64,000 nucleotides of DNA from Cylindrotheca closterium (taxonomy: Eukaryota; Bacillariophyta; Bacillariophyceae; Bacillariales; Bacillariaceae), in NCBI GenBank assembly GCA_933822405.4, contig CAKOGP040000002.1, forward strand, positions 543,851 through 607,850, given 5' to 3'. The first letter of the stretch is position 1. Every line of letters begins with the position of its first letter. The notes below the pieces were generated by a model that worked only from the letters and a program-made list of their open reading frames with translations, was not told the origin of the DNA and did not search any database. Made by a program: the position numbers and the translations under genes. This document shows, in pieces, positions 43,439-52,897 of this stretch.

Positions 43439-45418
43439 ATGAGCTTCAATGAATCGCCGTGGATGTCAAGGCCACTCATCCCTTCAATTGGTGTAACTTC
43501 CAGTGTAGCGGAGTGTTGCAATGGCTTTATTTCATGGTGGACCGGAACAGAGAGTGCCAATGACGAGCAACAGGAAACGACGGCTAACTTGTTGGAACCT
43601 CTTGTTGTGGAACAAGCTACTACTCAAGTGATGGACGAAGAGGAACGACTACAAACAATTGAATCCGATTTGTTCCTTGATGAGGTGGAAAGCAAGGAAG
43701 CGTCACCAGAGCATTGCTCGGACATTGAAAATGCTCTAGTGACGAATGACAAGGAAGGCGTACATTCACAACTTGACATATTTGTTGATGACCCTGGCCA
43801 GGATGAAATACAACCCAATCCATTGATGGAAATTGGTGGATCGTTAGAACCTTTGGACTTTGATAGTGATAGTGCACTTGTGACTCCTCGTGATATAAGG
43901 AAACCTCTTCGCCCTGAAGTTTCACACGACGAGCCTGCTGAGCAGTGCGAAGCACATACCACTGAAACTATTGAACAAAACATATTCAATGATACTCACC
44001 AAGTGGGAGAGGCACAGCAAATCAGAGCACCGATTGAAAAGAGCTCGTCCGAGCCTTTGGAAATTGAAAATCATCTTTTGGCCAATATGCAACCACCAGC
44101 TACATTTCTGTTTGACGATGACGACAAAGAAGCCGAACTTGCTAATTCGATATTTCGAAGCCGAACACCAAAGCCTTCTACTCCTATAGTGGAGTACGAC
44201 GAAAGCATACATGCAAAGCGGGAACGATCTGATGGTTCAAAGCATGATGAGGCCACAATGTCCGATCTATCATCCAATCGCACAGTGGTACTACTACCTA
44301 CAGGAACACCACTTGTCGAAAAGCGAGTCTCGGGTCTTATTGCCATATTCGAATCACGCTCAACCGATGAGGGCGAGAATGTCACTCCCACATCTCTTTG
44401 TTCGGCATCTTCCTTTTCAGCACAAGAGATGTCGTGTCCTTGTTGCAAAAAGAAGATTTATCCTACAGATGCGACAATTGCATACCACGACAAGGTCTTC
44501 CATGGGGGTTGCTTTAAATGTCATTTGTGCGATCGGAAATTCTCTAGAGGAATGTCGGAAGTTGCCGGCATGATTGCTGCCGACGAGGATGATTCAACGT
44601 CTTCCAGCTGTAAGCTGAGCTGTACGAAATGTCGGGACGACGCCGCGGTCAAACACATTCCACTTCGAAAGTCAACACCAGCATGCCAGTCAATTACCAT
44701 TACGACTCCCGAAAAGGGGAATATCCAACAAGTAAAGGACGAAATCGGTGATGATTTGGAATCTGTCATGGATGGTATGGTTCCTCGTTGTGCCATTTGT
44801 GGAACTCACTTTTTGGGTGGCGGTGAATCGAGTGACATGATGATTTTGGGGATGAACAAATATCACAGAAAGTGTCGAATGTATGGTAGACCCATGGTAG
44901 AACGCTGTGAACGAAAGGTGCTTCCCATTGTCGCTGCCAATTACGCTCCCGAATCTCTTGTTGTTCGCATCAGCAATACTGCGTCCTCGGAATCTTCAAC
45001 ACAAGAAATCATGACAACATTCTATTTTATTCTTCCCGACAAGGCTATAGACTTGCAGCGAATTCGAAGTGCGGAGCAGCCGAATGAAAATGTCCATTTT
45101 GAATACGTCATGGATTCGAGCGCCTATGCCAATCCAAATTATGAGGGAACCAAGAAGAACGCGAAAACGACTTTCCCATGTCATGGTGTTGGAGGTGCCG
45201 AGAGTCGTCTCTCTGTTGGCTTTCTAGGAGATCCGTGTGGTTTGCCAATCCAACTGGCTAACGCCAGAATCGAAGACCGGGACGGAGACCAGGTGTTTTG
45301 CGCGGAATTGGAATGCTTCAAATTCCAGCTGCGACACAGATTTGATTTGGTGATGAGCACCAAAGAGGAAGTGGTAGATTTGAAAACTGCCACGCTATCC
45401 ATGCATATCGCGGGCTAA
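43439..45418 (+). CDS. LIM-domain protein with long acidic N-terminus
   Basis: Single exon, 659 aa from the ATG at 43439 (MSFNESPWM); the frame opens earlier, without ATG. Residues 1-310 are acidic and probably disordered. A LIM double zinc finger follows: C-x2-C (CPCC), H-x2-C-x2-C-x2-C (HGGCFKCHLC), then the closing C-x2-C (CTKC). The spacing of its second finger is stretched by an Asp/Ser insert. A further C-x2-C with a distal H-x2-C (CAICGTHF ... YHRKC) looks like a degenerate second LIM. The C-terminal 180 residues form a compact domain I do not recognise (TTFYFILPDKAIDL ... FKFQLRHRFDLVM). LIM domains bind proteins, often at the cytoskeleton or in transcription complexes. Confidence 0.7.
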   Translation: MSFNESPWMSRPLIPSIGVTSSVAECCNGFISWWTGTESANDEQQETTANLLEPLVVEQATTQVMDEEERLQTIESDLFLDEVESKEASPEHCSDIENALVTNDKEGVHSQLDIFVDDPGQDEIQPNPLMEIGGSLEPLDFDSDSALVTPRDIRKPLRPEVSHDEPAEQCEAHTTETIEQNIFNDTHQVGEAQQIRAPIEKSSSEPLEIENHLLANMQPPATFLFDDDDKEAELANSIFRSRTPKPSTPIVEYDESIHAKRERSDGSKHDEATMSDLSSNRTVVLLPTGTPLVEKRVSGLIAIFESRSTDEGENVTPTSLCSASSFSAQEMSCPCCKKKIYPTDATIAYHDKVFHGGCFKCHLCDRKFSRGMSEVAGMIAADEDDSTSSSCKLSCTKCRDDAAVKHIPLRKSTPACQSITITTPEKGNIQQVKDEIGDDLESVMDGMVPRCAICGTHFLGGGESSDMMILGMNKYHRKCRMYGRPMVERCERKVLPIVAANYAPESLVVRISNTASSESSTQEIMTTFYFILPDKAIDLQRIRSAEQPNENVHFEYVMDSSAYANPNYEGTKKNAKTTFPCHGVGGAESRLSVGFLGDPCGLPIQLANARIEDRDGDQVFCAELECFKFQLRHRFDLVMSTKEEVVDLKTATLSMHIAG

Positions 45419-45614
45419 ATGCTTCATTGAAGGAGCACTCGAACTCGTTTTGGTTGTTCGACCACTATTGATTACGCCAATAAAGTCCAATGAGAGCATC
45501 ACAGTCGATCGATACTCGTGAATCGATCGATGGCCCTTGTCGGCTCGGCAATGATTGCTTACTGTAGCGACATAGAACATACTTCACTTTACATACTTCA
45601 TTTTTTCCCAATCT

Positions 45615-46004
45615 TTATTTTCGCTTTCCTCGTTTGTATTTGTTGACTGCCGCTTTCTCCTGGTCAATGCCAGCGGCAATGGTTCCCTTAAGATCCGCGT
45701 TATCTGGAAATTGGATGAGTCGGACCGTAGATCCTCGAATGTGAATATTATCTAACAGCTCAATTTCATCCTCCGGCGAGTCCTTCTGTGGATTGTCCAG
45801 CGTCACAGTCATGTCATTATCGGCTGACAAGAGGGTACCACGTATCCGTTTCCCCGTCTTGAGCTCCACAATCACCTCCATTCCCTCCATGTATTTCAAG
45901 AGAGACCCCAATGTCTTTGGGTGATCCCCAGAAGGAGGTTTCTTGCGTTTGGATGCTTCGGAAGATTCCGCGGCTGCAGCAGCTGGTGGAGGACGCTTGG
46001 ACAT
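45615..46004 (-). CDS. Sm-like (LSm) RNA-binding protein
   Basis: Single exon, 129 aa. After a 30-residue Ala/Pro/Lys-rich leader comes an Sm fold. Sm1 is LLKYMEGMEVIVELKTGKRIRGTLL with SADNDMTVTLDN, and Sm2 is NIHIRGSTVRLIQFPDN, where the I-R-G signature contacts RNA. A basic tail (KYKRGKRK) follows and may act as a nuclear signal. Sm and LSm proteins form seven-membered rings on snRNAs or mRNA ends. It does not clearly match one paralogue, so no symbol is given. Confidence 0.85.
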   Translation of the reverse strand: MSKRPPPAAAAAESSEASKRKKPPSGDHPKTLGSLLKYMEGMEVIVELKTGKRIRGTLLSADNDMTVTLDNPQKDSPEDEIELLDNIHIRGSTVRLIQFPDNADLKGTIAAGIDQEKAAVNKYKRGKRK

Positions 46005-46181
46005 CGTTGAGAGTGTTTGTTTTATATATTCTCGGTCATCTCTTATCGTCTCATCGTTTTGTAATTGTGCTGGTTTATGATTGTTCGTGTTAGTCGACTG
46101 GCTACTGTAATCAAGATGCTATACATGCAATCAGATGATGATGATTCAACTTGAAATTCTACTACAGTAGGCTAGTCTGAT

Positions 46182-49100
46182 TTAACTAGCTGTCATGGAC
46201 CCAACCTGGTGAATCCAAGAATAGACGTCAACAGAGCCCTCCCCTTTATTCGAGAAGCAACTAATGCTGTCGCTTGCCAAGCTCGATCCAAAAAATGAAA
46301 CATCAACAGTACTTCCAAGACCAACTTCGCTACTGGGCCTTGTAACTGCATTGCGTTTAGTGCCCTGCTGAATTTCATCACTAATGTATTTGAACTTCAC
46401 TTCTGTTGTTGTGGAACGCTTTCCATTGGAGGCTACAACAAGAAGTATCTTTTGACTCTCTGGGGCGACATCATGGGTGTCGCCATTCTTGCCGAATAGT
46501 ATGATCGTTCCATTCCCAATATTTACGTTCAGCAGCAAACATAGAAAGGAGTTCTTTGAGTTGTTGACCGCAAGAAAGTAAAGGCAACCTCTCTTTTTCG
46601 CGCATATCAAGTGAGCATTTGCGGAGACCATATGAGTAGCGTTCAATGGATCCTTCAGCAGGTCGTTGTGTAACCCCTTCAAAATGATTGGGCGATACAA
46701 AGCATCGTTGCATTGTGTCTGAATATGAACAGGATGAGAACTGTATACTGTCAATCGGTAGGGGAATCGGGAGGATGCGGCTACTACTGGCATCCCTGCA
46801 AACGGAATGACGCAGTACTCCAACGAGGGATCGAGAAAGATCTCCTTGTCCAACCGTCTGGTTACGCCATCAAGAGAGATAGCTTCACAACGCCATCCTT
46901 TGGTAGATCCCTTTGACCGCTTCAATAAAAACATTGATAGGTCACTATACCAATAACCTGTGCCTATGTTGGCTCGCTTCTTTGGCTGAATTAGTGAAAA
47001 GAAGGCCCATGTTGGTTTCGCGGAAGATAACTGGAATACACTGCTGGATGTGGACAATATCTTTCTCGATGTACTTGCTGACGATATGGCATCGTTGCAC
47101 AAAACTGCATCAACGGATCGATGCAGCCATCCCTGAAGCGGTATAGGAAAATTACTTGAGGCACAGCAATAAATGAGCATCAATGACACGGGCAAGTCGT
47201 ACCACTCTTGTTTTGCAGACATCCATGTGATGAAATCGGCTCACAACATCGTGATATGGCATCCAAAATGTCCCATCATTCTCAGACCAAGCCTCTTGAC
47301 CCAATTCTTTCCGCAAGCGCTTCGTCCAGTTTTCACTGCGACTGCTGAAGGCACCAGTCCACTCTGAATAATAATAGCGTTGTTGTGATTGAAATTAAGA
47401 CTACTGGCTCGATTGTAGTATTCTATCAAACAAACAAATAACTAGAAACCTACCTTTCTTTCCCCAAGGATTCCGAATCCGCACAAGTCGGACCGATTGC
47501 CTTTGGTCGCTTCCAGCTTCATCGCCAGCCGAAGTTTCCGTAAGATCCATCGTCTCTTTGTTTGGTTTGGATGTATCACTGGGTGTCTTAGAGCCCTTAC
47601 TATTCCCAGAGAAGAAACTTGTCAATTTCGGTTGTGCCCCCACAACTCGGCCATGCAGTTCCAAAACTTTTAGCACGCTATAGGCATGGCAACCAACCAG
47701 CCCATCTCCCCCTCGATTTGTAGCAACTCCCATTATAAACCCGGCGTCAGAAAACGACAACATCTTCACCCACAACTCGTCACCAGTTGGGTCCAGTAAC
47801 TGCTCCATCTCGAAAACGACGGTTTCCGTCGGAGCCCCAGTCAAATCGGCGAGACCTTCTGCGATGAATCCACCAGAAAGATTCGCATACGAACCATGAG
47901 CTTTTGCATATGCCTTTTCAATGAGTGCTGGCCATAATATTCCTCTTGGAACAGCACAAAAGGCTGGAAAGGCCATACCAGAATCACTGCTTTTCAAAAG
48001 CGCAACGCCTCGAAAATCAATTTTTGCATGACCAGTCGTGTTGGCCTTCTTTTTTCCATCTTGTTCCCTATTGGACGTTTTCACCACAGGAAGGTAGGCA
48101 TCCACCATGGTCGGAGTCCATTTGCCGTCCAGACACAAATTAACTTGATAGCATCCTTTCTCATTGGTTTCGCTATGAGCGAACACCCTCTGCAGTAAAT
48201 TCGGCTGTTCCGCAACCACGGCCAGTGCGGATAAGAACCAACAGTTTCCCAAGGCACCCTGCCGTATATGATCCGGTCCCATATCCAATATCCTATGCCT
48301 TCTTTCGTTACTCTCTCTGGATGACAAATGTGCCCGTCGGCGGTCAGTGGACGACGCCAGAGTCTTAGCAATGACAAAGCTTGAACCGATAAACGGATGC
48401 CATGAGATCTGAGACCACCGATGATTGCTAGAATGATACCCTCCTACACTACCGTCCTTATCCCACTGAAAAAACTTGCATGTTTTATTGGTAGCTTCAG
48501 TATTTTCGGCAGCGCTTGCATCGTTATTGTTAGAATTGTGAGGTCTCTTTCGTTGGTTGGATCGTCCACAAGCAAGGTAGAATTTGCCGTAGTTGGGACC
48601 GTCAGATTGGACCTTTTTCGAAGCCGCTAGAATACCACAGTAACACTTGACAACCTTACGCTGAGATGGCAGTTTGGAGTCCCCTGAAGCTGAAGCTGTA
48701 GGTGCCGTAATCATGCTCCTGCCATCCAGTGATGATCGTGTCGGAGGAAAGTCGGGGTCCACAAACGGAGTGGGGGCATTTTCGTAGCACGAATGCCACT
48801 CTTTGGACAGCTCATCACAAGAAGGGTTGTGTAGAACATTTGCCGAGTTTTGTTGAATGTAGTTATCTCTGCATGGAAGTTTCAAATTTGTGGAGGTAGC
48901 TGATGTCGTTGTTGCTCCTGTTGTTTGTTTGGTTGACGAACATGACGACGTCCAAGCAATCGCATGGTTTGGTCTTGTGCCATCCAGTATTCTTGCTATG
49001 GCTTGCTCGACATTCCAATCTGTCCTCTTCAATACTCCCAATGCAGCATCCCGTGAAAGCCGAATAATTTGAACAAGCAATTGAACTTTCTCTTCTTGTT

Positions 49101-49254
49101 CATCATTTTGGTTGTGGCAAGGAGCAACCTTCGTTACCTCTGTCACCGCATCGCCCGCATCATTATCATCGCCAACACTATTATGCAAGTCATGTTTGCT
49201 ATTTTCGTCCTCACTTTCGACGTCAATGACGATGGCAGTCTCTGCTGTTGCCAT
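46182..49254 (-). CDS. Calpain-type cysteine protease with UBA and GRF zinc-finger domains
   Basis: Three exons: 49254-47454, 47363-47203 and 47132-46182, encoding 970 aa. Intron 1 (90 nt) and intron 2 (70 nt) are GT-AG, and the joins restore NPWGKK-EWTGAFSSRSENW and MDVCKTRV-GWLHRSV. Domains in order: UBA-like helices at about 56-92 (SRDAALGVLKRTDWNVEQAI); a GRF zinc finger at about 202-266 with C204, C206, C229 and C259 and the KFYLACG and CKFFQWD blocks; the calpain CysPc core with catalytic Cys338 (QGALGNCWFLSA), His523 (GCHAYSV) and Asn595 (RIRNPWG); and C2-like beta domains to the end (PTWAFFSLIQPKKRANIGTG). UBA binds ubiquitin, and GRF fingers occur in DNA-repair enzymes, where they bind single strands. 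No EF-hand is present. The catalytic triad is complete. Confidence 0.88.
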
Positions 49255-49656
49255 GGGTATTCGGTATTGAGGAAGGGTGTTAGCAATAATATTTACTTCA
49301 TAATATCATTCTTTCACGCAATAACACACGGTGGCATAATAAGGGGGCGGGTTATTATTTTAATACTACAACGTTATTTTTTAAAATATGTGTGCGCTCC
49401 CCTTTCTAGTGGATGAAGACGCACGAGTGTCAGACGATCCGATGATTACCAGCACATATCCAGAATAAGTTCGAACGCAACAATAGTAGTAGTACTAGTA
49501 CGTGTACCTACTAGTAGTAGGACTTCCTCCAACTACTAATCATGATAGTACTCTTCTTGGAATATAAATAAATTTTAATATGAATGGTTGTGCCTAACGA
49601 GACAAATGAGAAAGACGCTTAGAGCTAGCGATGGTGTAGCCCAGAGCGCGCCCTGC
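49255..49656. other. Intergenic, calpain to small-protein family
   Basis: No gene. Contains a CTAGTA/TACTAG-rich, near-palindromic stretch at about 49485-49520. From 49535 onward it resembles the 3' flank of the third family copy (58855-59020), so it belongs to the duplicated unit. Confidence 0.5.
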
Positions 49657-50313
49657 CTACGCGGCAGGAGCTGTTGATCGCTCATTTCCCAAAATGTTTT
49701 TCCAAAAGCCCTGGACGTGTTGTCGATAGTTGTTTTCGCCCGAAGAAGTTTCCTCGGTGTAGTAGATCATCATCATGAGCATGGACGTCAAATAGTCAAA
49801 GCACGCCTGTGCCTCTTCATAATTGCCAAGACTCTTGTGGATCGCTCCAACGTTGTTAACAACCACCGCCTGGAATATCAAGTTCTGGTCTTGATTGAGT
49901 TCATTGTAGGCAAGCGTGTAAAGACTTCGTGCTCTGTTGAGGAATTGTTGAGAAGTGGCATGTTCGTTGCAATGTCTCGCTGCCAAGTGATGAGAGAGGG
50001 CGCAGTTGAAGATCAGTACAGGGATGATGAGAGTTCCATCCACTGTGTTCAACGGTAGCATGATGCCATGGCCATAGGTGTATTCCTCGTCCATGGTGTT
50101 TCGGCTGTCGGAAATGCAATCACGATTACGAGAAAGTATGCATCGATCAACAAAGTCATTGTCATGCAGATGTACTTGTTCTCCCGTAGGTGTTGTTTGC
50201 TTTTGGAATACCTCCATTGCAGCGCATGCAACAGGAATAGCTTCACTGAAGCGTTTGCTTTCCAACAACGAAACAGCTTGGTTGTTCAGTTGAATAGCTT
50301 GTCTGATACTCAT
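49657..50313 (-). CDS. Lineage-specific helical (TPR-like) protein, family copy 1
   Basis: Single exon, 218 aa, no known function. The N-terminal helix pair AIQLNNQAVSLLESKRFSEAI plus the later helical segment (FQAVVVNNVGAIHKSLGNYEEAQACF) look like TPR units bracketing a less regular centre with the block MDEEYTYGHGIMLPLNT and FNCALSHHLAARHC. The C-terminus is conserved (YRQHVQGFWKNILGNERSTAPAA). Two more copies in the window share this whole plan at roughly 65-75% identity by eye. No signal peptide or membrane helix is present. Probably a cytosolic adaptor or scaffold; this is inference from fold only. Confidence 0.7.
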   Translation of the reverse strand: MSIRQAIQLNNQAVSLLESKRFSEAIPVACAAMEVFQKQTTPTGEQVHLHDNDFVDRCILSRNRDCISDSRNTMDEEYTYGHGIMLPLNTVDGTLIIPVLIFNCALSHHLAARHCNEHATSQQFLNRARSLYTLAYNELNQDQNLIFQAVVVNNVGAIHKSLGNYEEAQACFDYLTSMLMMMIYYTEETSSGENNYRQHVQGFWKNILGNERSTAPAA

Positions 50314-51231
50314 TTCTAGTTTTTCACTTTCTGATCCTGCAAGAGCTCTTTTTATGAAACAGTTGAATACGAGATAAGAAACAGGCTACAGTACAGTGCC
50401 GGTAGTACACGTGTACCTGCTTTGCTTTCTTGTCAGTAGCTTTTGGAAACCGTTCAATTATTTTTTTAAATAAGCACCTAAACCACGTCATTGGACAGCG
50501 AACTGAACCATTAAGTGTCTCTTGAAACGCCTCTAGAAATAATATTTCTCCTCATTCTTTGTTGCAAAAAAGCAATTCCAAAAGTCATGTAGTCTAAGTT
50601 CGAGTCGAACACGTACATCTTGTGTATCGCTTGCAATGTAGTGCGACTAGGTCCTATTCCTTCCAAACTGTTCTAGGGAGACCTAAACAGATGTTTAAAA
50701 AAAACGCGTTCTCGTTGATCGTGTAGCACCAACATGTTCCCTTTGGAGAAGTGCCGCAGTACATATAGTACCCACGGAAATCTCAAGTGATAATGGCCTG
50801 GCTGGCCATATTCAAATACTCTTGATTCAAACAAGAATGCAAAGAATATACTAGGCAGAAACTAACATGTAGCATTGTCGATTACAAGATGTCAGCTGGT
50901 GCTAGTGAAACCCAAAAGAATGTTTTTTTCCAAACGCGTTCCACACGATGTGCACATAATCGGTTGGAGCTCATTTTCAGAACAACGATCCCGAAAGTCT
51001 TCCCACTCCAAATTCGTCACTATGTGCCATTCAGGAGAGTCCAACAAGCACATTTTGCTAATTGGTTGGAGTGGAATAAGTCCTATTATATTTTCTCCCT
51101 ATTATTCCAGATCTGACCAGATACTGTAGAATAGTACGATTCGAAAGCTAGCCAGATTCAAACAAGACTGGAAGACTAGTAGGAACTGTAATATCTAACA
51201 ACAATGTCGATATAATATGTCAACTTCCGCC
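50314..51231. other. Intergenic between family copies 1 and 2
   Basis: No intact gene. A box with GAACCATTAAGTGTCT lies at about 50505-50520, matching boxes upstream of copies 2 and 3. A stretch at 50700-50720 (ACGCGTTCTCGTTG) recurs at 52197-52210 upstream of copy 2. Confidence 0.5.
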
Positions 51232-51891
51232 TTACGCAGCGGGGGCTAGTGATCGCTGGTTTTCCAAAATATTCATCCAAAAGAAGCCCTGGACATGTTG
51301 TCGATATTTGTTTTCGCCCAAACAAGAATCATCCTCGGTGCAGTAGATCATCATCATGAGCATTGACGTCAAATGTTCAAAGCACGCCTGTGCCTCCTCC
51401 TCGTTGCCAAGAATCTTTCGAATTACTCCAATGTTGTCAACAATGACAGCCTGGAATATCATGTTCTGGTCTTGATCTTGTTGATCATAGGCAAGCGTGT
51501 AAAGCCTTTGTGCTTTGTTGAGGAAGTGCTGAGAACAAATGGCATGGTCGTTGCAATGTCTCGCTGCCAAGTGATGAGAGAGGGCGCAGTTGAAGATCAG
51601 GACAGGGGTGATAACTGTTCCATCCATTGTATTCAACGGTAACACGATCCCATGTTCATAGGTGTACTCCTCGTCCATGGTGTTGCTGTCGCAGTCGCAA
51701 TCACGATGTCGAGAAAGCATGCATTGGTCAACGAAGTCATTGCCACACAGAGATACCTTTTCTGCAGTAGGCGTTTGTTTTTGGAACACCTCCATTGCAG
51801 CGCATGCAACAAGAATAGCTTCATCGAAACGTTTGCTTTCCAATAGGGAAGTAGCTTGATTGTTCAGCTGAATAGCTTCTCTGTAACTCAT
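51232..51891 (-). CDS. Lineage-specific helical (TPR-like) protein, family copy 2
   Basis: Single exon, 219 aa from the ATG at 51891 (MSYREAIQL). The longer frame to 52056 is rejected because homology to copies 1 and 3 begins exactly at this Met. It shares SLLESKRFDEAILVACAAM, the central EEYTYEHGIVLPLNT and FNCALSHHLAARHC, and the ending LAPAA. Its sequence is intact with no breaks. Function is unknown. It lies head-to-tail with copy 1 on the same strand. Confidence 0.7.
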   Translation of the reverse strand: MSYREAIQLNNQATSLLESKRFDEAILVACAAMEVFQKQTPTAEKVSLCGNDFVDQCMLSRHRDCDCDSNTMDEEYTYEHGIVLPLNTMDGTVITPVLIFNCALSHHLAARHCNDHAICSQHFLNKAQRLYTLAYDQQDQDQNMIFQAVIVDNIGVIRKILGNEEEAQACFEHLTSMLMMMIYCTEDDSCLGENKYRQHVQGFFWMNILENQRSLAPAA

Positions 51892-52897
51892 TTTATTTCC
51901 GTCTGAGTGATTGTGTAAAAGTTGGCACACAATGATGCTTCTCGCACGGAACGGAGAATTACAGTATGACCTGGCGAAGCTTGAACATACGAGACCAAAA
52001 GCCAAGGCGTCGCAGACAAAAGGCACAGCTGCCTGTTTTCGCAACGAACACCTCACCAGAACTCATGTTAGATAGATTTGGAAAAAAGGGTATCAACACC
52101 GAACCGAACCATTATGTGTCTGCTGGACTACTCATTTCAATTTCCGTAGTCAAGTTCAAGCCGACGGCTATAATAAATCTAAACAGATATTTACAAAACG
52201 CGTTCTCGTTGGTCCGGAATATTTGGGCGAAACTTTCAAGGATCAGTTCGTGGAACCATTTTCGTGGAACCGGAACCATTTTCGTCATGGAACCATTTTC
52301 GTGGAATGGTCACCGCGAACAATGCATTCTTGAGAATGCCCATTCTTGAGAATGACAGATGGCGGGGCAATTGAACCATTTCGTGGAACCATTTCGCCTC
52401 TGTTGATGAGAATCAGGGGGATTTTGTTCCTCGTCTCAGTCTATCGTGCTTTACAGGTAGAAAAGCTGACACAAATGTTGTATTTTTCTATTTTCTTCTT
52501 TCTATTTTTAGCCTTTATGGCATGTTATGTCTGCTTTTCCCACCATTTGCAGACTCTACCCCGTACATTTTTATATTGTATTATTGCTATCAGATCGTGG
52601 GTCATTGCGATGTCGCTCGCGGCTTTTCTGCGCTGCACTGTTGGCATTCTACAAGACATTGTCTTGATACTTCAATCCGTATGTAACACACTTGGTCATT
52701 AACGGGTCGATGACAAATATGGAGAACCTCTTTCAGAGCCATTGGAGTAAGATGATCTTAAAGAGTAATAGCTACCGGTATGTAGGCGTCGAAACAAGGT
52801 ACTAAACTAGGCCGTACATGTCCAATATACTTGTTCTACCTCCAGGTCCTAAACTAGGCCACAATCAGCATTGCGAATTTTGTCAATCAATGAAATC
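51892..52897. other. Intergenic upstream of family copy 2, with repeat array
   Basis: Contains the shared upstream blocks (about 51981-52004 and 52098-52120), the GAACCATT array at 52253-52393, and a duplicated CTAAACTAGGCC (about 52803 and 52851) before the macro gene. A hydrophobic open frame at 52475-52702 has no domain support. Confidence 0.5.
52253..52393. repeat. Degenerate array of GTGGAACCATTTTCG units
   Basis: Five copies of GAACCATT, at 52253, 52273, 52290, 52373 and 52386, mostly within a TCGTGGAACCATTTTCG context. A TTCTTGAGAATG unit is also duplicated (around 52327 and 52343). A single further copy is at 60471. Confidence 0.75.

Noticed and set aside
51966..52349. 127-aa plus-strand frame upstream of family copy 2.
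   Set aside because: It covers the shared upstream blocks and the repeat array, without protein-like conservation between copies.
52253..52393. CRISPR-like array.
   Set aside because: Spacing is irregular, the units are short and degenerate, and the genome is nuclear eukaryotic.
52346..52702. Hydrophobic 118-aa frame.
   Set aside because: AT-rich composition gives chance hydrophobic runs. No homologue, paired copy or clear start context is seen.
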